DNA of 64,000 nucleotides from assembly GCF_900129425.1 (NCBI RefSeq), contig NZ_LT670817.1, forward strand, positions 5,084,001 through 5,148,000, written 5' to 3'. The DNA is from Bradyrhizobium erythrophlei. GTDB taxonomy: Bacteria; Pseudomonadota; Alphaproteobacteria; Rhizobiales; Xanthobacteraceae. Below are positions 1 through 8,001 of this stretch, one piece after another. The translations under genes were made by a program, and so were the position numbers. How positions within the stretch are numbered: the first letter of the stretch is position 1; every line of letters begins with the position of its first letter. A model generated the notes under the pieces. It worked only from the letters and a program-made list of their open reading frames with translations, ran no database searches and was not told the origin of the DNA.

Positions 1-1217
1 ATTTCGGGATTGAGGTTGAGGCGCAACAACCGCTCGGTCAGCGAACTTGCCAGCGAGGCGACGCTGAGCTCCTCCGCAAAGGGGAGGAAGCGCTTGTCGT
101 GGTCGTCCATCTTGCCGATGATGCGCGGCCGCACATCGTCGCGCCAGTTGAACAATTCCTGTTTGACCTGGTTCTCGACGATCTCGCGGCGCTCTTCGAC
201 GATTAGTATTTCCTCGAGGCCAACAGCGAATTCGCGCACGCCTTGCGGCTCCAGCGGCCACGGCATGCCGATCTTGTAGAGCCTAAGACCGATCTTGGCG
301 GCGACCTCAGGCGTAACGCCGAGTTCGCGCAGCGCCTGCCTGATATCCTCGTAGCTCTTGCCCGAGGCCATGATGCCGAACCGCGCGTTCGGCGAATCCA
401 TGGTGATGCGGTTGACCTTGTTGGCGCGCGCAAAGGCGATCGCGGCGAACCCCTTGTAGTCCTGCAGGCGGCGGTCCTGATCGTAGCGGTCGTCGGGCCA
501 GCGCAGATTGAGTCCGCCCGGCGGCATCTCGAAATCGGCGGGGATGATGAAGGGTTTCATCTCGTCGGTGAGGTCGATCTCGGCCGTGGTCTCGACGGTC
601 TCGGTGATCACCTTCATTCCGACCCAGCAGCCGGAATAGCGCGACATCGCGATCCCCAACAGCCCCATCTCGATCATTTCATGGATGCTGGAGGGATAGA
701 GATAGGGCATCAGCGCCGAGATGAAGGCATGGTCCGACTGATGCGGCACGGTGGAGGATTTTGCGCCGTGATCGTCGCCGGCAAGACACAGCACGCCGCC
801 GTTTTTGGCCGAGCCTGCCGCGTTGCCATGGCGAAACACGTCGCCGCAGCGGTCGACGCCCGGACCCTTGCCGTACCAGATGCCGACCACGCCATCGTGC
901 CTGGCGCCGGGCGAAAGATTGAGTTGCTGCGAGCCCCAGATCGCGGTGGCCGCGAGGTCTTCGTTCACACCGGGCTGGAATTTGATGTTGTACTGCTCGA
1001 GGTGTTGTCGGGCGGCAAACAGCTGCTGGTCATAGCCGCCAAGCGGGGAGCCCCGGTATCCCGTCACAAAACCGGCGGTGTTGAGGCCGGCGGCCCGGTC
1101 GCGGCGAATTTGCGCCATTGGCAGGCGGACCAGAGCCTGAATTCCGGTCAGGAAGACGTGACCCGACTCCTGGGTGTATTTCTGATCGAGACTGATCGGA
1201 CCCTGGTTGATTCCCAT
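1..1217 (-). CDS. indolepyruvate ferredoxin oxidoreductase family protein, N-terminal part
   Basis: The reverse strand is open from an ATG at 1217 to the window edge, giving about 405 residues that begin MGINQGPISLDQKYTQESG. The N-terminal half shows a thiamine-enzyme type region with GYRGSPLGGYD and GKGPGVDRCGD, as in the long fused IorA/IorB-like proteins of Bradyrhizobium (about 1,150 residues). These enzymes oxidatively decarboxylate aryl pyruvates to aryl-acetyl-CoA in the cytoplasm. A GAGGG-type ribosome site lies just before the ATG. The 3' two thirds are outside the window, so the gamma domain cannot be checked. The family call is firm; the substrate is inferred. Confidence 0.88.
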   Translation of the reverse strand, partial: MGINQGPISLDQKYTQESGHVFLTGIQALVRLPMAQIRRDRAAGLNTAGFVTGYRGSPLGGYDQQLFAARQHLEQYNIKFQPGVNEDLAATAIWGSQQLNLSPGARHDGVVGIWYGKGPGVDRCGDVFRHGNAAGSAKNGGVLCLAGDDHGAKSSTVPHQSDHAFISALMPYLYPSSIHEMIEMGLLGIAMSRYSGCWVGMKVITETVETTAEIDLTDEMKPFIIPADFEMPPGGLNLRWPDDRYDQDRRLQDYKGFAAIAFARANKVNRITMDSPNARFGIMASGKSYEDIRQALRELGVTPEVAAKIGLRLYKIGMPWPLEPQGVREFAVGLEEILIVEERREIVENQVKQELFNWRDDVRPRIIGKMDDHDKRFLPFAEELSVASLASSLTERLLRLNLNPE

Positions 1218-1471
1218 TCCGCCCTCTTAAGTCTTTGGCCCCGACCGCTATTTCAGCTAATCATGCCATTTGCAAAATCCAGTCTATGTCGGTTTCCGCG
1301 CCCCGCGCACCACAATTCTCGGCAATGGAGCCCCCCATTCCCGAATCGCAATTTCATGCCGGAGCAGGCCGGCCCTGTTTGCGTGTTATGTCCCCGCAAG
1401 GTGCCGGCGCGAAACGACGTGCCGGTCTCATCGGCCGGTTTCGCGCTATATTGCCGCCAGGGAGAGACAAA

Positions 1472-2701
1472 TTGCTGCAGGGACGATATCGCGCCGGGCG
1501 AGCGATTCTCGCGGCCGTGCTTTTGTGCACTGCGTCAGCTTCAGGCCAGGCGCAGTCCGAGCCCTCGGCCGAGACCATCGCGCGCGGCAAGGCGCTGAGC
1601 GAAGCGGCCGACTGCGCCAGTTGCCATACCGCCGATCCCGCCCGGCCATTCGCCGGCGGCAAGCGCATCGACACTCCGTTCGGCGGGATCTATTCGCCGA
1701 ACCTGACGCCCGATCGCGACACCGGCATCGGCGCCTGGAGCGACGAACAATTCACCCGCGCGCTGCGCCATGGCATCGCGCCCGGCGGTTCACGCTATTA
1801 CCCGGCGTTCCCCTACCCCTATTTCACCAAAATGACCCGCGACGACCTGCTGGCGATCCGCGCCTATCTCGCGACGCTGGCGCCGTTGCGCAATACGCGG
1901 CCGCCGTCGGAATTGCGCTGGCCGCTGAATTACCGCGTGGTGATGCGCGTCTGGGATTTTCTGTTCTTCCAGCCCGGCATTTTCGAGCCGGACCAGCAGA
2001 AGAGCGCGGAATGGAATCGCGGCGGGTATCTCGTCACGGGCGCCGCGCATTGCGGAGCCTGCCACACGCCCAAGAACCTGTTCGGCGCCGACAGGCGCGA
2101 CCGACGGTTCGGCGGCGGGCTGGTGCAGGGCTGGTTCGCGCCGCGGCTCGACGGTGCCGAACGCAGTGGGCTGAAATCGTGGAGCGTCGACGATATCGTC
2201 GAATACCTGCAGAGCGGCCGCAACAGCCGCAGCAACGCCGACGGCTTGATGGCGGAGGTCGTGGTCAATTCGACCTCGAAGATGAGCGACGCCGATGTCC
2301 GCGCGATCGCCGTTTATCTCAAGGAACTTGCACCGGTCGCGCCGGAGCCGGCGGTCAGCCCGCCGCCGCAGGCCGACATGGCGACGGGTGCCGCGGTCTA
2401 CGCGCACGCCTGCATCGCCTGCCACGAGGCCGACGGGTCGGGCGCGCCGCGAATCTATCCGCCGCTGCCGAGCAACGCCAACCTGCAGTCCGCTGACCCC
2501 TCCAGCACGCTTCGCATCGTCCTCGACGGCGCGCAGACGGTGACGACGGCCCGCGCCCCCAACCCCGGATCGATGCCGGCTTATGCCGGAAAGCTTTCCG
2601 ATCAAGAGATCGCCGATGTCGTCAATTACATCAGGAACTCATGGGGCAACGCCGCGCCCCTGGTGACGCCGGCGCAGGTTACGAAGGCGCGGGCGCAGTA
2701 G
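1472..2701 (+). CDS. triheme cytochrome c (dehydrogenase cytochrome subunit-like)
   Basis: The 409-residue protein has a signal peptide (about residues 10-28) and three heme sites CxxCH: CASCH at 48-52, CGACH at 194-198 and CIACH at 314-318. This is the layout of the cytochrome subunits of membrane alcohol, aldehyde and gluconate dehydrogenases, which pass electrons to the respiratory chain in the periplasm. A TTG start at 1472 is preferred because GGAGAG lies five bases upstream and the signal peptide then starts correctly. The frame is open further upstream to 1235, but that stretch is not protein-like. No dehydrogenase subunit is adjacent, so it may be an orphan or have a distant partner. 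Confidence 0.85.
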   Translation: MLQGRYRAGRAILAAVLLCTASASGQAQSEPSAETIARGKALSEAADCASCHTADPARPFAGGKRIDTPFGGIYSPNLTPDRDTGIGAWSDEQFTRALRHGIAPGGSRYYPAFPYPYFTKMTRDDLLAIRAYLATLAPLRNTRPPSELRWPLNYRVVMRVWDFLFFQPGIFEPDQQKSAEWNRGGYLVTGAAHCGACHTPKNLFGADRRDRRFGGGLVQGWFAPRLDGAERSGLKSWSVDDIVEYLQSGRNSRSNADGLMAEVVVNSTSKMSDADVRAIAVYLKELAPVAPEPAVSPPPQADMATGAAVYAHACIACHEADGSGAPRIYPPLPSNANLQSADPSSTLRIVLDGAQTVTTARAPNPGSMPAYAGKLSDQEIADVVNYIRNSWGNAAPLVTPAQVTKARAQ

Positions 2702-2756
2702 GTGGGAGTCATCGTGTCCCGGACGCGGTGCTTTATGTTTGATGCTTTGGCCCTGG

Positions 2757-2857
2757 TCATTCCGGGATGGTCCGAAGGACCAGACCTCAGATGTGCAATT
2801 GCACATCGGGGAATCTCGAGATTCCGGGTTCGCGTCTTCGACGCGCCCCGGAATGAC
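2757..2857. repeat. palindromic intergenic repeat, family B copy 1
   Basis: About 100 bases begin with GTCATTCCGG and end with CCGGAATGAC, with an internal ATTCCGGGTTCGCG segment. Related copies lie at 9279-9373 and 31481-31576. It fills part of the roughly 310-base gap between the cytochrome and the next gene. Confidence 0.75.
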
Positions 2858-2960
2858 TCTCAAATCGAACGCTCGTGTGCCCTCCTTGCAGCATCGCGGG
2901 TTCCCCTGTTTCCCCCTGCCAAGTTCCCTCAGCACAACCGCAAAGATCGGCGTCGAATCA

Positions 2961-2985
2961 GGAACCCACGCCGCTCCCAACCATT
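2961..2985 (+). promoter_or_regulatory. possible EcfG-type general stress promoter
   Basis: GGAAC at 2961-2965 is followed, after 16 bases, by CATT at 2982-2985. The alphaproteobacterial EcfG consensus is GGAAC-N16/17-CGTT, so there is one mismatch. It lies 30 bases before the small membrane protein gene at 3015. Confidence 0.35.
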
Positions 2986-3014
2986 GTCCTCCCGGTAATA
3001 GACGGAGGAACCAT

Positions 3015-3497
3015 ATGGCCTACGAACGCAATCCCAATGACCCCTATCGTGGCAATCCTGCCGACGATCCCTATCGCGTCAATCCCGCGGATGCGGATAA
3101 CGAGTACCGCCGCGCAGCCCGTCTGGACAATGAATTACAGCCGGATCCCGAACTCGCCGAAGGCCCCGCCAGCGGCGGCAGGATCGCGCTGTTCGCCGTC
3201 GCCATCGCCGTGGTGCTGGGTGCGGTTTTTTACGGCCTGAACAACTCATCGATCAATCAGGCCGGCACGTCTTCGACCGCGCAGAACACCACGCAGTCAT
3301 CGCCGCCCGCAACGCCTGGGGGCGTGCGTGACGTGACCCCTCGCGCCAATACGGCACCGGGAACGACCACCGGTGCAGCGCCGGCGAAGCCGCAGACGCC
3401 ACCGTCCTCGGCCCCGACGGGCCAGGACATGAACCGGTCCGGCAACCCGCCGGCCGACAACGCAGCGCCTGCAACCAATCCGGCGCCGAACAAGTAG
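3015..3497 (+). CDS. small single-pass membrane protein with Pro/Thr-rich tail
   Basis: This 160-residue protein has a hydrophilic N-terminus with the repeated unit NP(A/N)DDPYR, then one membrane segment at about residues 57-75 (IALFAVAIAVVLGAVFYGL). A disordered tail rich in Pro, Thr, Ala and Asn follows. The ATG at 3015 has GGAGG seven bases upstream. Similar proteins are common hypotheticals in Bradyrhizobium; no function is known to me. The likely topology is N-in with the tail in the periplasm. A perfect hairpin terminator follows at 3527, so it is probably a single-gene unit. A possible EcfG promoter upstream would make it a stress gene, which is inference. Confidence 0.8.
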   Translation: MAYERNPNDPYRGNPADDPYRVNPADADNEYRRAARLDNELQPDPELAEGPASGGRIALFAVAIAVVLGAVFYGLNNSSINQAGTSSTAQNTTQSSPPATPGGVRDVTPRANTAPGTTTGAAPAKPQTPPSSAPTGQDMNRSGNPPADNAAPATNPAPNK

Positions 3498-3526
3498 CGG
3501 CACAAGCAGTATCGATCCAGGTAACC

Positions 3527-3560
3527 GCGCGGCGGCCATGCATCTGGCCGCCGCGCTTTT
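3527..3560 (+). terminator. intrinsic terminator
   Basis: A perfect 12-bp stem (GCGCGGCGGCCA / TGGCCGCCGCGC) with a 6-base loop is followed by TTTT. It ends transcription of the gene at 3015-3497 and lies ten bases before the converging gene at 3570. Confidence 0.85.
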
Positions 3561-3569
3561 CTTTGGGCG

Positions 3570-4385
3570 TCAGCCGAACATCTTGTTCAATTCGCCGCCG
3601 GGATAGCCGTTGCCGAACTCCGTGAACGTTCCCTTCTCCGCGATCTCGCGCGCCGCGCGCATGAACCCGCCCCATGCGGTCCGCGCCAGCGACCCGCCGA
3701 TACTGATGCGGCGCACGCCGAGATCGGCCACCTCAGTCGCGCTAAGGCCGACCCATCCCTGCAGGAGATTGACGGGCTTGGGATCAACGGCCTTCACCAC
3801 CGCCGCGATCTGTTCCTTGGTCTGGATCCCCGGCGCGTACAGGCAATCCGCGCCGGCCTCCGAATAGGCCCGCAGCCGGTCGATCACCATGTCCAGGTCG
3901 GGCTGCCCGACCAGAAAACCCTCGCAACGGCCGGTCAACACCACGCCGCTGTTGTCGGCATCGATCGCCGCCCGCGCCGCCCTGATGCGCTCGATCGCGA
4001 ATGCGCGCTCGTAGAGCGGTTTTGCCGCATCGCCGGTGGAATCCTCGATCGACAATCCGGCAACGCCGGTCTTGACGGCGCGGGCGACGTTGGCCGCGAC
4101 TTTCTCCGGCTTGTGCGCGAAGCCGCCCTCGAAATCGGCGTTGACGGGCAGATCGACCGCATCGCAGAGCGCGGTGAGATGCGCCAGCGCGTCTTCGAGG
4201 GTGACGCGATTGTCGGCCTTGCCGATCGACCACGCAAAGCCCGCGCTGGTCGAGGCGATCGCCTTGAAACCGAGATGCGCCAGCGCCTTGGCACTGCCGA
4301 CATCCCAGGGGTTGGGCAGCACGAAGCAGCCGGTCTCGTGGAGCTTGCGGAAGGTGGCGCGCTTGTCCGCTGTCGTGATCGACAT
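3570..4385 (-). CDS. isocitrate lyase / phosphoenolpyruvate mutase family protein
   Basis: This 271-residue protein starts MSITTADKRATFRKLHETGCF. Its features match the PEP mutase/isocitrate lyase superfamily: LPNPWDVGSAK near the start, NADFEGGFAH for metal binding, SIEDSTGD, and a late GGSLAR segment. The superfamily makes or breaks C-C or P-C bonds next to a carboxylate; members include methylisocitrate lyase and oxaloacetate hydrolase. The exact substrate cannot be read here. The ATG at 4385 is chosen because GGGAGA precedes it and homology begins there, although the frame is open to 4574. It is cytoplasmic and appears monocistronic. Confidence 0.88.
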   Translation of the reverse strand: MSITTADKRATFRKLHETGCFVLPNPWDVGSAKALAHLGFKAIASTSAGFAWSIGKADNRVTLEDALAHLTALCDAVDLPVNADFEGGFAHKPEKVAANVARAVKTGVAGLSIEDSTGDAAKPLYERAFAIERIRAARAAIDADNSGVVLTGRCEGFLVGQPDLDMVIDRLRAYSEAGADCLYAPGIQTKEQIAAVVKAVDPKPVNLLQGWVGLSATEVADLGVRRISIGGSLARTAWGGFMRAAREIAEKGTFTEFGNGYPGGELNKMFG

Positions 4386-4443
4386 GGTCTCTCCCTTCTC
4401 TGTCTTTGCTTGCATGCAACGATAGCACAGCAGGCGGCCCGCG

Positions 4444-4752
4444 CTATGCGACCACCTGGCGCAAAAATGTTCGCTCCTCCGCCAGGATGAATTTGTTCGC
4501 CTCGGCAAAGCCAAAATTGGCCATGCCCTCCTTGTCGGTGCGAAGCCGCGCCCGATAGGCCTCATAGGCCGCAAGACTCTCGAAGGAAATCAGCGCGAAC
4601 GCGACATTATTGGTGCCTTCATGCGGCATCCAGTAGCCGATCAGATCGCCGCCGCAGCGCGAAATGATGGCGAGCCAGCGTTTGGCATATTCCTCGAACA
4701 TCGCGCGCTTGAATGGATCGATCTGGTAGCGGATGAAGACGGTGACGGCCAA
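4444..4752 (-). CDS. NIPSNAP family protein
   Basis: A protein of 102 residues, starting MAVTVFIRYQIDPFKRAMFEEYAKRW when read from TTG. It has the ferredoxin-like dimeric alpha/beta barrel pattern of the NIPSNAP family, with an I-x-Y-(Q/E)-I-D-P-x-K start, YWMPHEGTNN and a C-terminal FILAEERTFLRQ. The TTG at 4752 has GGAGG spaced five bases upstream; an ATG at 4779 would add nine residues without its own ribosome site. The biochemical role is unknown. It is divergent from the ArsR-type regulator at 4829, so that protein may control it. Confidence 0.82.
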   Translation of the reverse strand: MAVTVFIRYQIDPFKRAMFEEYAKRWLAIISRCGGDLIGYWMPHEGTNNVAFALISFESLAAYEAYRARLRTDKEGMANFGFAEANKFILAEERTFLRQVVA

Positions 4753-4828
4753 GGGAACCTCCGGGGTTTTTCCGATCATGCCAGCCTAGCCGCTTGATTG
4801 ACGTCGATGCTTCGGTTATCATCGAACT

Positions 4829-5524
4829 ATGAAAGCAGGTCCCGATATCGCCATGGTCGCCTCGCTGGTCGGCGATCCCGCGCGCGCCAATATGCTGACG
4901 GCGCTGATGACCGGCCGAGCGCTGACCGCGAGCGAGCTGGCGCACGAGGCCGGCATCATGCCGCAGACCGCCAGTTCGCACCTGGCGAAGCTGGAGGCCG
5001 GCGGACTGATCGAGCAGGAGAAACAGGGACGCCACCGCTATTACCGACTCACCGATCCCGATGTCGCCGGCGTGCTCGAAGGCCTCGAGGGCATTGCCGC
5101 ACGCGCCGGTCATATGCGCGTTCGCACCGGGCCGAAGGATCCGCAATTGCGCCGGGCACGGATTTGCTACGATCATCTGGCCGGCGATCTCGGCGTGCAG
5201 ATGCTCGACAGCATGAAGAAACAACGGCTGGTGCGGCAGAAGAAACAGGACATCGAGCTGACCGCCGAGGGCGAACGCTTTCTGGCGAACAGCCTGCAGA
5301 TATCGGCCGAAACCCTCGCCCATCCGCGCCGCCCGGTGTGCAAGGCCTGCCTCGACTGGAGCGAGCGGCGCCATCATCTCGCCGGTACGCTCGGGGCGGC
5401 CATCATGAGCCGATTCACCGAATTGAAATGGGCCGCGCGCGATGCCACTCCCGGCAGCCGTGTCGTCAATTTCAGCCGCAATGGCGAGAAGCGCTTTGCC
5501 GCGTTGTTCGGGTCAGGCGAATAG
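4829..5524 (+). CDS. ArsR-family winged-helix transcriptional regulator
   Basis: A 231-residue protein. Residues 10-95 form a winged helix: LVGDPARANMLTALMTGRALTASELAHEAGIMPQTASSHLAKLEAGGLI is the HTH, then the wing GRHRYYRL. The C-terminal half contains a Cys pair (CKAC, about residue 171) and is typical of the long ArsR-like regulators found beside NIPSNAP genes. No classical metal site CxC is seen in the recognition helix. Only 76 bases separate the two divergent starts, so shared control of this gene and the NIPSNAP gene is likely. Confidence 0.88.
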   Translation: MKAGPDIAMVASLVGDPARANMLTALMTGRALTASELAHEAGIMPQTASSHLAKLEAGGLIEQEKQGRHRYYRLTDPDVAGVLEGLEGIAARAGHMRVRTGPKDPQLRRARICYDHLAGDLGVQMLDSMKKQRLVRQKKQDIELTAEGERFLANSLQISAETLAHPRRPVCKACLDWSERRHHLAGTLGAAIMSRFTELKWAARDATPGSRVVNFSRNGEKRFAALFGSGE

Positions 5525-5557
5525 CGGCGCGCCGATCGCACCTCACCGGAATTTGTG

Positions 5558-5646
5558 GTCATGGCCGGCCCTGTCCCGGCATCCACGCCCTGCTTTCCTG
5601 CTATGTCGTCGAAACGTGAACGCCCGGCACAAGGCCGGGCATGACG
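5558..5646. repeat. palindromic intergenic repeat, family C copy
   Basis: The stretch begins GTCATGGCCGG and ends GCCCGGCACAAGGCCGGGC-ATGACG. Similar CATGxCCGG...CCGGGCATGA arrangements occur at 36133-36243, 49785-49868 and 62183-62210. Confidence 0.6.
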
Positions 5647-5669
5647 AGCGCAAACCCTGGACCTATCCC

Positions 5670-6680
5670 ATGCATCGAATTTTCCTGGCAGTTTCTGCCG
5701 GCACCCTGCTCTTCCTGCCCTGCATCTCAGCCACCGCCGCGGAACCGGCGCAGCGCGAACCCTACGGCATCGGCCTGGAAGGCTTTGCCTATCCCTACCC
5801 CGTCAGCATGCTGCCGCTGGTCAATGACGGCGAGCAGGTGCGGATGGCCTATATGGATGTAGCGCCGGCGCAGCCGAACGGCCGCACCGTTGTGCTGCTG
5901 CACGGCCGCAATTTTCCGTCGAGCTACTGGGCGCCGGTCATCAAGACCTTGAATGACAAGGGCTACCGCGTGCTGGTGCCGGACCAGATCGGTTTCGGCA
6001 AATCCTCCAAACCCTCGGCCGACCTGCATTTCGACACGCTGGCGCGCAACACCATCGCGTTGCTCGACCACCTCCAGATCCCGAAGGCCGATATCGTCGC
6101 GCATTCGCTGGGCGGCATGCTCAGCGTGCGCATCGCGCGTGACTATCCCGACCGCGTTGCCCACCTGTTGCTCGCCGCGCCCATTGGGCTCGAGGATTAC
6201 CGGTTCTATGTGCCGCCGACGCCGACCGAAAAGATCATCGAGACCGAGGACAAGCTGACCGCCGACGGTTACCGCAAGCAGCTGGAGGTCAACTACTCCC
6301 TGAAACTGCCGCCGGACCAGGTGACGCCGTTCATCGACGCGCGGTTCAATATTAAGGGCAGTTCGGAATATCCGCGCTGGCTGCGCGCCTTCGTCAGTTC
6401 GGCGCAGATGATCTACCGCGAGCCGGTGGTGCACGAAATTCCGCTGATCACCGAGCCTGTGCTGTTCATCATGGGCGCCGACGATCACAACGCGCCGGGC
6501 AAGCCGAATGCGCCGGAGGCGCTGCGGCCGAAGATGGGCCACAACGCCGAACTCGCCGAGGCGCTGGCGGCCAAAATGCCAAACGCGCGCGCCGAGGTGC
6601 TTCCGAATGCCGGGCATCTGGTGTTTCTCGACGCGCCGGCCAAATTCAACGAGCTGATGCTCGCCTTCCTGGCGAAGTAG
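5670..6680 (+). CDS. secreted alpha/beta hydrolase
   Basis: The 336-residue protein starts MHRIFLAVSAGTLLFLPCIS with a signal peptide cut near ATAAEP. The hydrolase fold shows the oxyanion motif LLHGRNF (77-83), the nucleophile elbow AHSLGG with Ser146, the acid region MGADDH, and the catalytic His in NAGHLVFLD near the end. It probably acts on an ester, epoxide or similar substrate in the periplasm. The frame is open upstream to 5442, but that lies in a repeat. The last 48 bases of this gene are duplicated at 7944-7991, which marks a past recombination event. Confidence 0.86.
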   Translation: MHRIFLAVSAGTLLFLPCISATAAEPAQREPYGIGLEGFAYPYPVSMLPLVNDGEQVRMAYMDVAPAQPNGRTVVLLHGRNFPSSYWAPVIKTLNDKGYRVLVPDQIGFGKSSKPSADLHFDTLARNTIALLDHLQIPKADIVAHSLGGMLSVRIARDYPDRVAHLLLAAPIGLEDYRFYVPPTPTEKIIETEDKLTADGYRKQLEVNYSLKLPPDQVTPFIDARFNIKGSSEYPRWLRAFVSSAQMIYREPVVHEIPLITEPVLFIMGADDHNAPGKPNAPEALRPKMGHNAELAEALAAKMPNARAEVLPNAGHLVFLDAPAKFNELMLAFLAK

Positions 6681-6777
6681 CCCCCGCGTACCCGGCAATG
6701 CGATCAGGCGCCAACTGACAGCGTAACTTTGCGCGCAAGCCCGCGGGCCGGCCGCAAACGACCTGTTGACGAGAGGG

Positions 6778-6811
6778 ATTTCATATGTAAGATATTTCTT
6801 ACATATGAAAT
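6778..6811. promoter_or_regulatory. perfect inverted repeat, likely operator of the downstream ArsR-type gene
   Basis: Two 15-base arms, ATTTCATATGTAAGA and TCTTACATATGAAAT, flank a TATT loop. It is AT-rich in a GC-rich region and ends 13 bases before the TTG start at 6825. The shape and position fit an autoregulatory ArsR operator overlapping the promoter. Confidence 0.75.
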
Positions 6812-6824
6812 AGGAGTGCTTCGG

Positions 6825-7145
6825 TTGAGGAAGGGCGACAACATGCTGGCCGTGCTGGCTGCGCTGGCCAATCCTCACCGGCTGCGGATCGTGGCCACGC
6901 TAAAGGCTGGCGGACGCAACTATGTGAGCCGACTCGCGCGCGAGATCGGCATCAGCCGTCCCCTGCTCCATTTGCATTTGCAGAAGCTGGAGGACGCCGG
7001 ACTGGTGTTCAGCAAACTCGAACTCTCGGACGATGGAAAAGCGCTCAACTATTTCGCCACTACCGATTTCGCCATCGACTTGCGACCTTCGACGATCGTT
7101 GATGCCGTCAAGACGTTAACGCCCCAAAACGCCAAATCCGACTGA
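6825..7145 (+). CDS. ArsR-type winged-helix regulator
   Basis: A 106-residue protein read from TTG (MRKGDNMLAVLAALANPHRLRIVATL). The HTH is YVSRLAREIGISRPLLHLHLQKLEDAGLV, followed by a wing with DDGKALNYF. The TTG at 6825 has AGGAG eight bases upstream; an ATG at 6843, with AGGAAGG before it, is the alternative and would remove six residues. A 34-base perfect palindrome lies directly upstream. The gene is followed after 14 bases by a small membrane protein gene and then a DUF6010 gene, which together look like one operon under its control. The inducing signal is unknown. Confidence 0.85.
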   Translation: MRKGDNMLAVLAALANPHRLRIVATLKAGGRNYVSRLAREIGISRPLLHLHLQKLEDAGLVFSKLELSDDGKALNYFATTDFAIDLRPSTIVDAVKTLTPQNAKSD

Positions 7146-7159
7146 AAGGGAGACCAAGA

Positions 7160-7420
7160 ATGACCGACCATTCCACCGTCTTTTCCATCATGACAGCGCT
7201 CGTGCTCCTCACGATCGTGTTCGTCTTCGGCATGAAATACTTTTCCGCCGCGCGGCAAACGACGGCCTTGGCAGACAATCAGGATGCATATCGGAAACTC
7301 GCCGAGCTTGCCGCGACCGCTCAGTCGACGAGCGCCGCGTCGTTATCCGCGCTAGAGTCGGATTTTGCGGAGATGAAATCGCGGCTGACGTCGATCGAGA
7401 AGATTCTCAGCGAGGTCTAG
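7160..7420 (+). CDS. small membrane protein with coiled-coil tail
   Basis: An 86-residue protein with one membrane helix at about residues 7-26 (VFSIMTALVLLTIVFVFGMKY). A Leu/Ala heptad-like stretch follows (SLSALESDFAEMKSRLTSIEKILSEV) and is probably a coiled coil. AGGGAG sits upstream of the ATG. It is 14 bases after the regulator gene, so co-transcription is likely. I do not recognise a named family; a role as a membrane partner or sensor accessory is only a guess. Confidence 0.72.
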   Translation: MTDHSTVFSIMTALVLLTIVFVFGMKYFSAARQTTALADNQDAYRKLAELAATAQSTSAASLSALESDFAEMKSRLTSIEKILSEV

Positions 7421-7467
7421 GTCCACTCACCGGCGAACGCCGGCGCCAGAAATATTAAGGTGTGTCC

Positions 7468-7890
7468 ATGTCGCCTCAGTCGCAACTCGATCTGACGCCA
7501 TCGATCTTGTTCTTTCCTCTGCTGGTGTCGACCGCTTTCGTCGCTCTGTGCTCCTTTGTTCATGAGCCGGCGCGGCAGCGGTTTAGCGCGATATTTCTGG
7601 CGGGCGCTGGAGCCGCATACCTTAGTGACGGATTCGGGCTCTGGGAGTTCGGCTTCTGCGCCGTCATTACCCTCCTCGCCTATCGAGGATTGGATAACTA
7701 TCGGGCGATCGCAATCGGTTGGGCGCTCCACACATGTTGGGACATCGCGCACCATCTTTATGGAAACCCGATCATTCCCTTCGAGGCGAGTTCCTCGATT
7801 GGATGCGCCGTCTGCGACCTTGGTCTCGCAGCCTGGTATTTCATCGGCGCCCCGACGATCTGGAAAATTCGCTTCGGTACGGCGGCTTGA
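7468..7890 (+). CDS. DUF6010-like integral membrane protein
   Basis: This 140-residue protein has about four hydrophobic segments. The signature YRGLDNYRAIAIGWALHTCWDIAHHLYGNPIIPF is followed by SSIGCAVCDLGLAAWYFIG, which matches what I recall of the DUF6010 family. The conserved HTxWDxxHHLYG and two Cys suggest a metal or redox role, but none has been shown. The ATG at 7468 is preferred over the GTG at 7462 because TAAGG is seven bases upstream. It closes the putative ArsR-controlled operon. Confidence 0.75.
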   Translation: MSPQSQLDLTPSILFFPLLVSTAFVALCSFVHEPARQRFSAIFLAGAGAAYLSDGFGLWEFGFCAVITLLAYRGLDNYRAIAIGWALHTCWDIAHHLYGNPIIPFEASSSIGCAVCDLGLAAWYFIGAPTIWKIRFGTAA

Positions 7891-7943
7891 GCTAAACTCT
7901 CCGCGCCCCGGTCTCTCCCGCGCTTGACGGAAACGGGACGCAC

Positions 7944-7991
7944 ACGCCGGCCAAATTCAACGAGCTGATGCTCGCCTTTCTGGCGACGTGA
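7944..7991 (+). pseudogene. 3'-end fragment of an alpha/beta hydrolase gene
   Basis: The 48 bases encode TPAKFNELMLAFLAT and a stop, matching the last codons of the hydrolase at 5670-6680 (APAKFNELMLAFLAK). From 7945 the match runs 34 bases without mismatch. No hydrolase body precedes it, so this is a remnant of a duplicated or replaced gene copy. It lies immediately after the ArsR/small protein/DUF6010 block. Confidence 0.8.
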
Positions 7992-8001
7992 TCGCGGCGA
8001 A

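Noticed and set aside
243..1598. Long plus-strand open frame of 451 codons
   Set aside because: It is the antisense shadow of the indolepyruvate oxidoreductase gene; the reverse strand reads a clear protein, and the plus frame gives no recognisable domains.
4799..4830. Promoter TTGACG / TATCAT before the ArsR gene at 4829
   Set aside because: The spacer is only 13 bases, too short for a normal housekeeping promoter.
5727..6878. 383-codon minus-strand open frame
   Set aside because: It is antisense to the hydrolase at 5670-6680 and the regulator start; codon pattern and composition fit a shadow.
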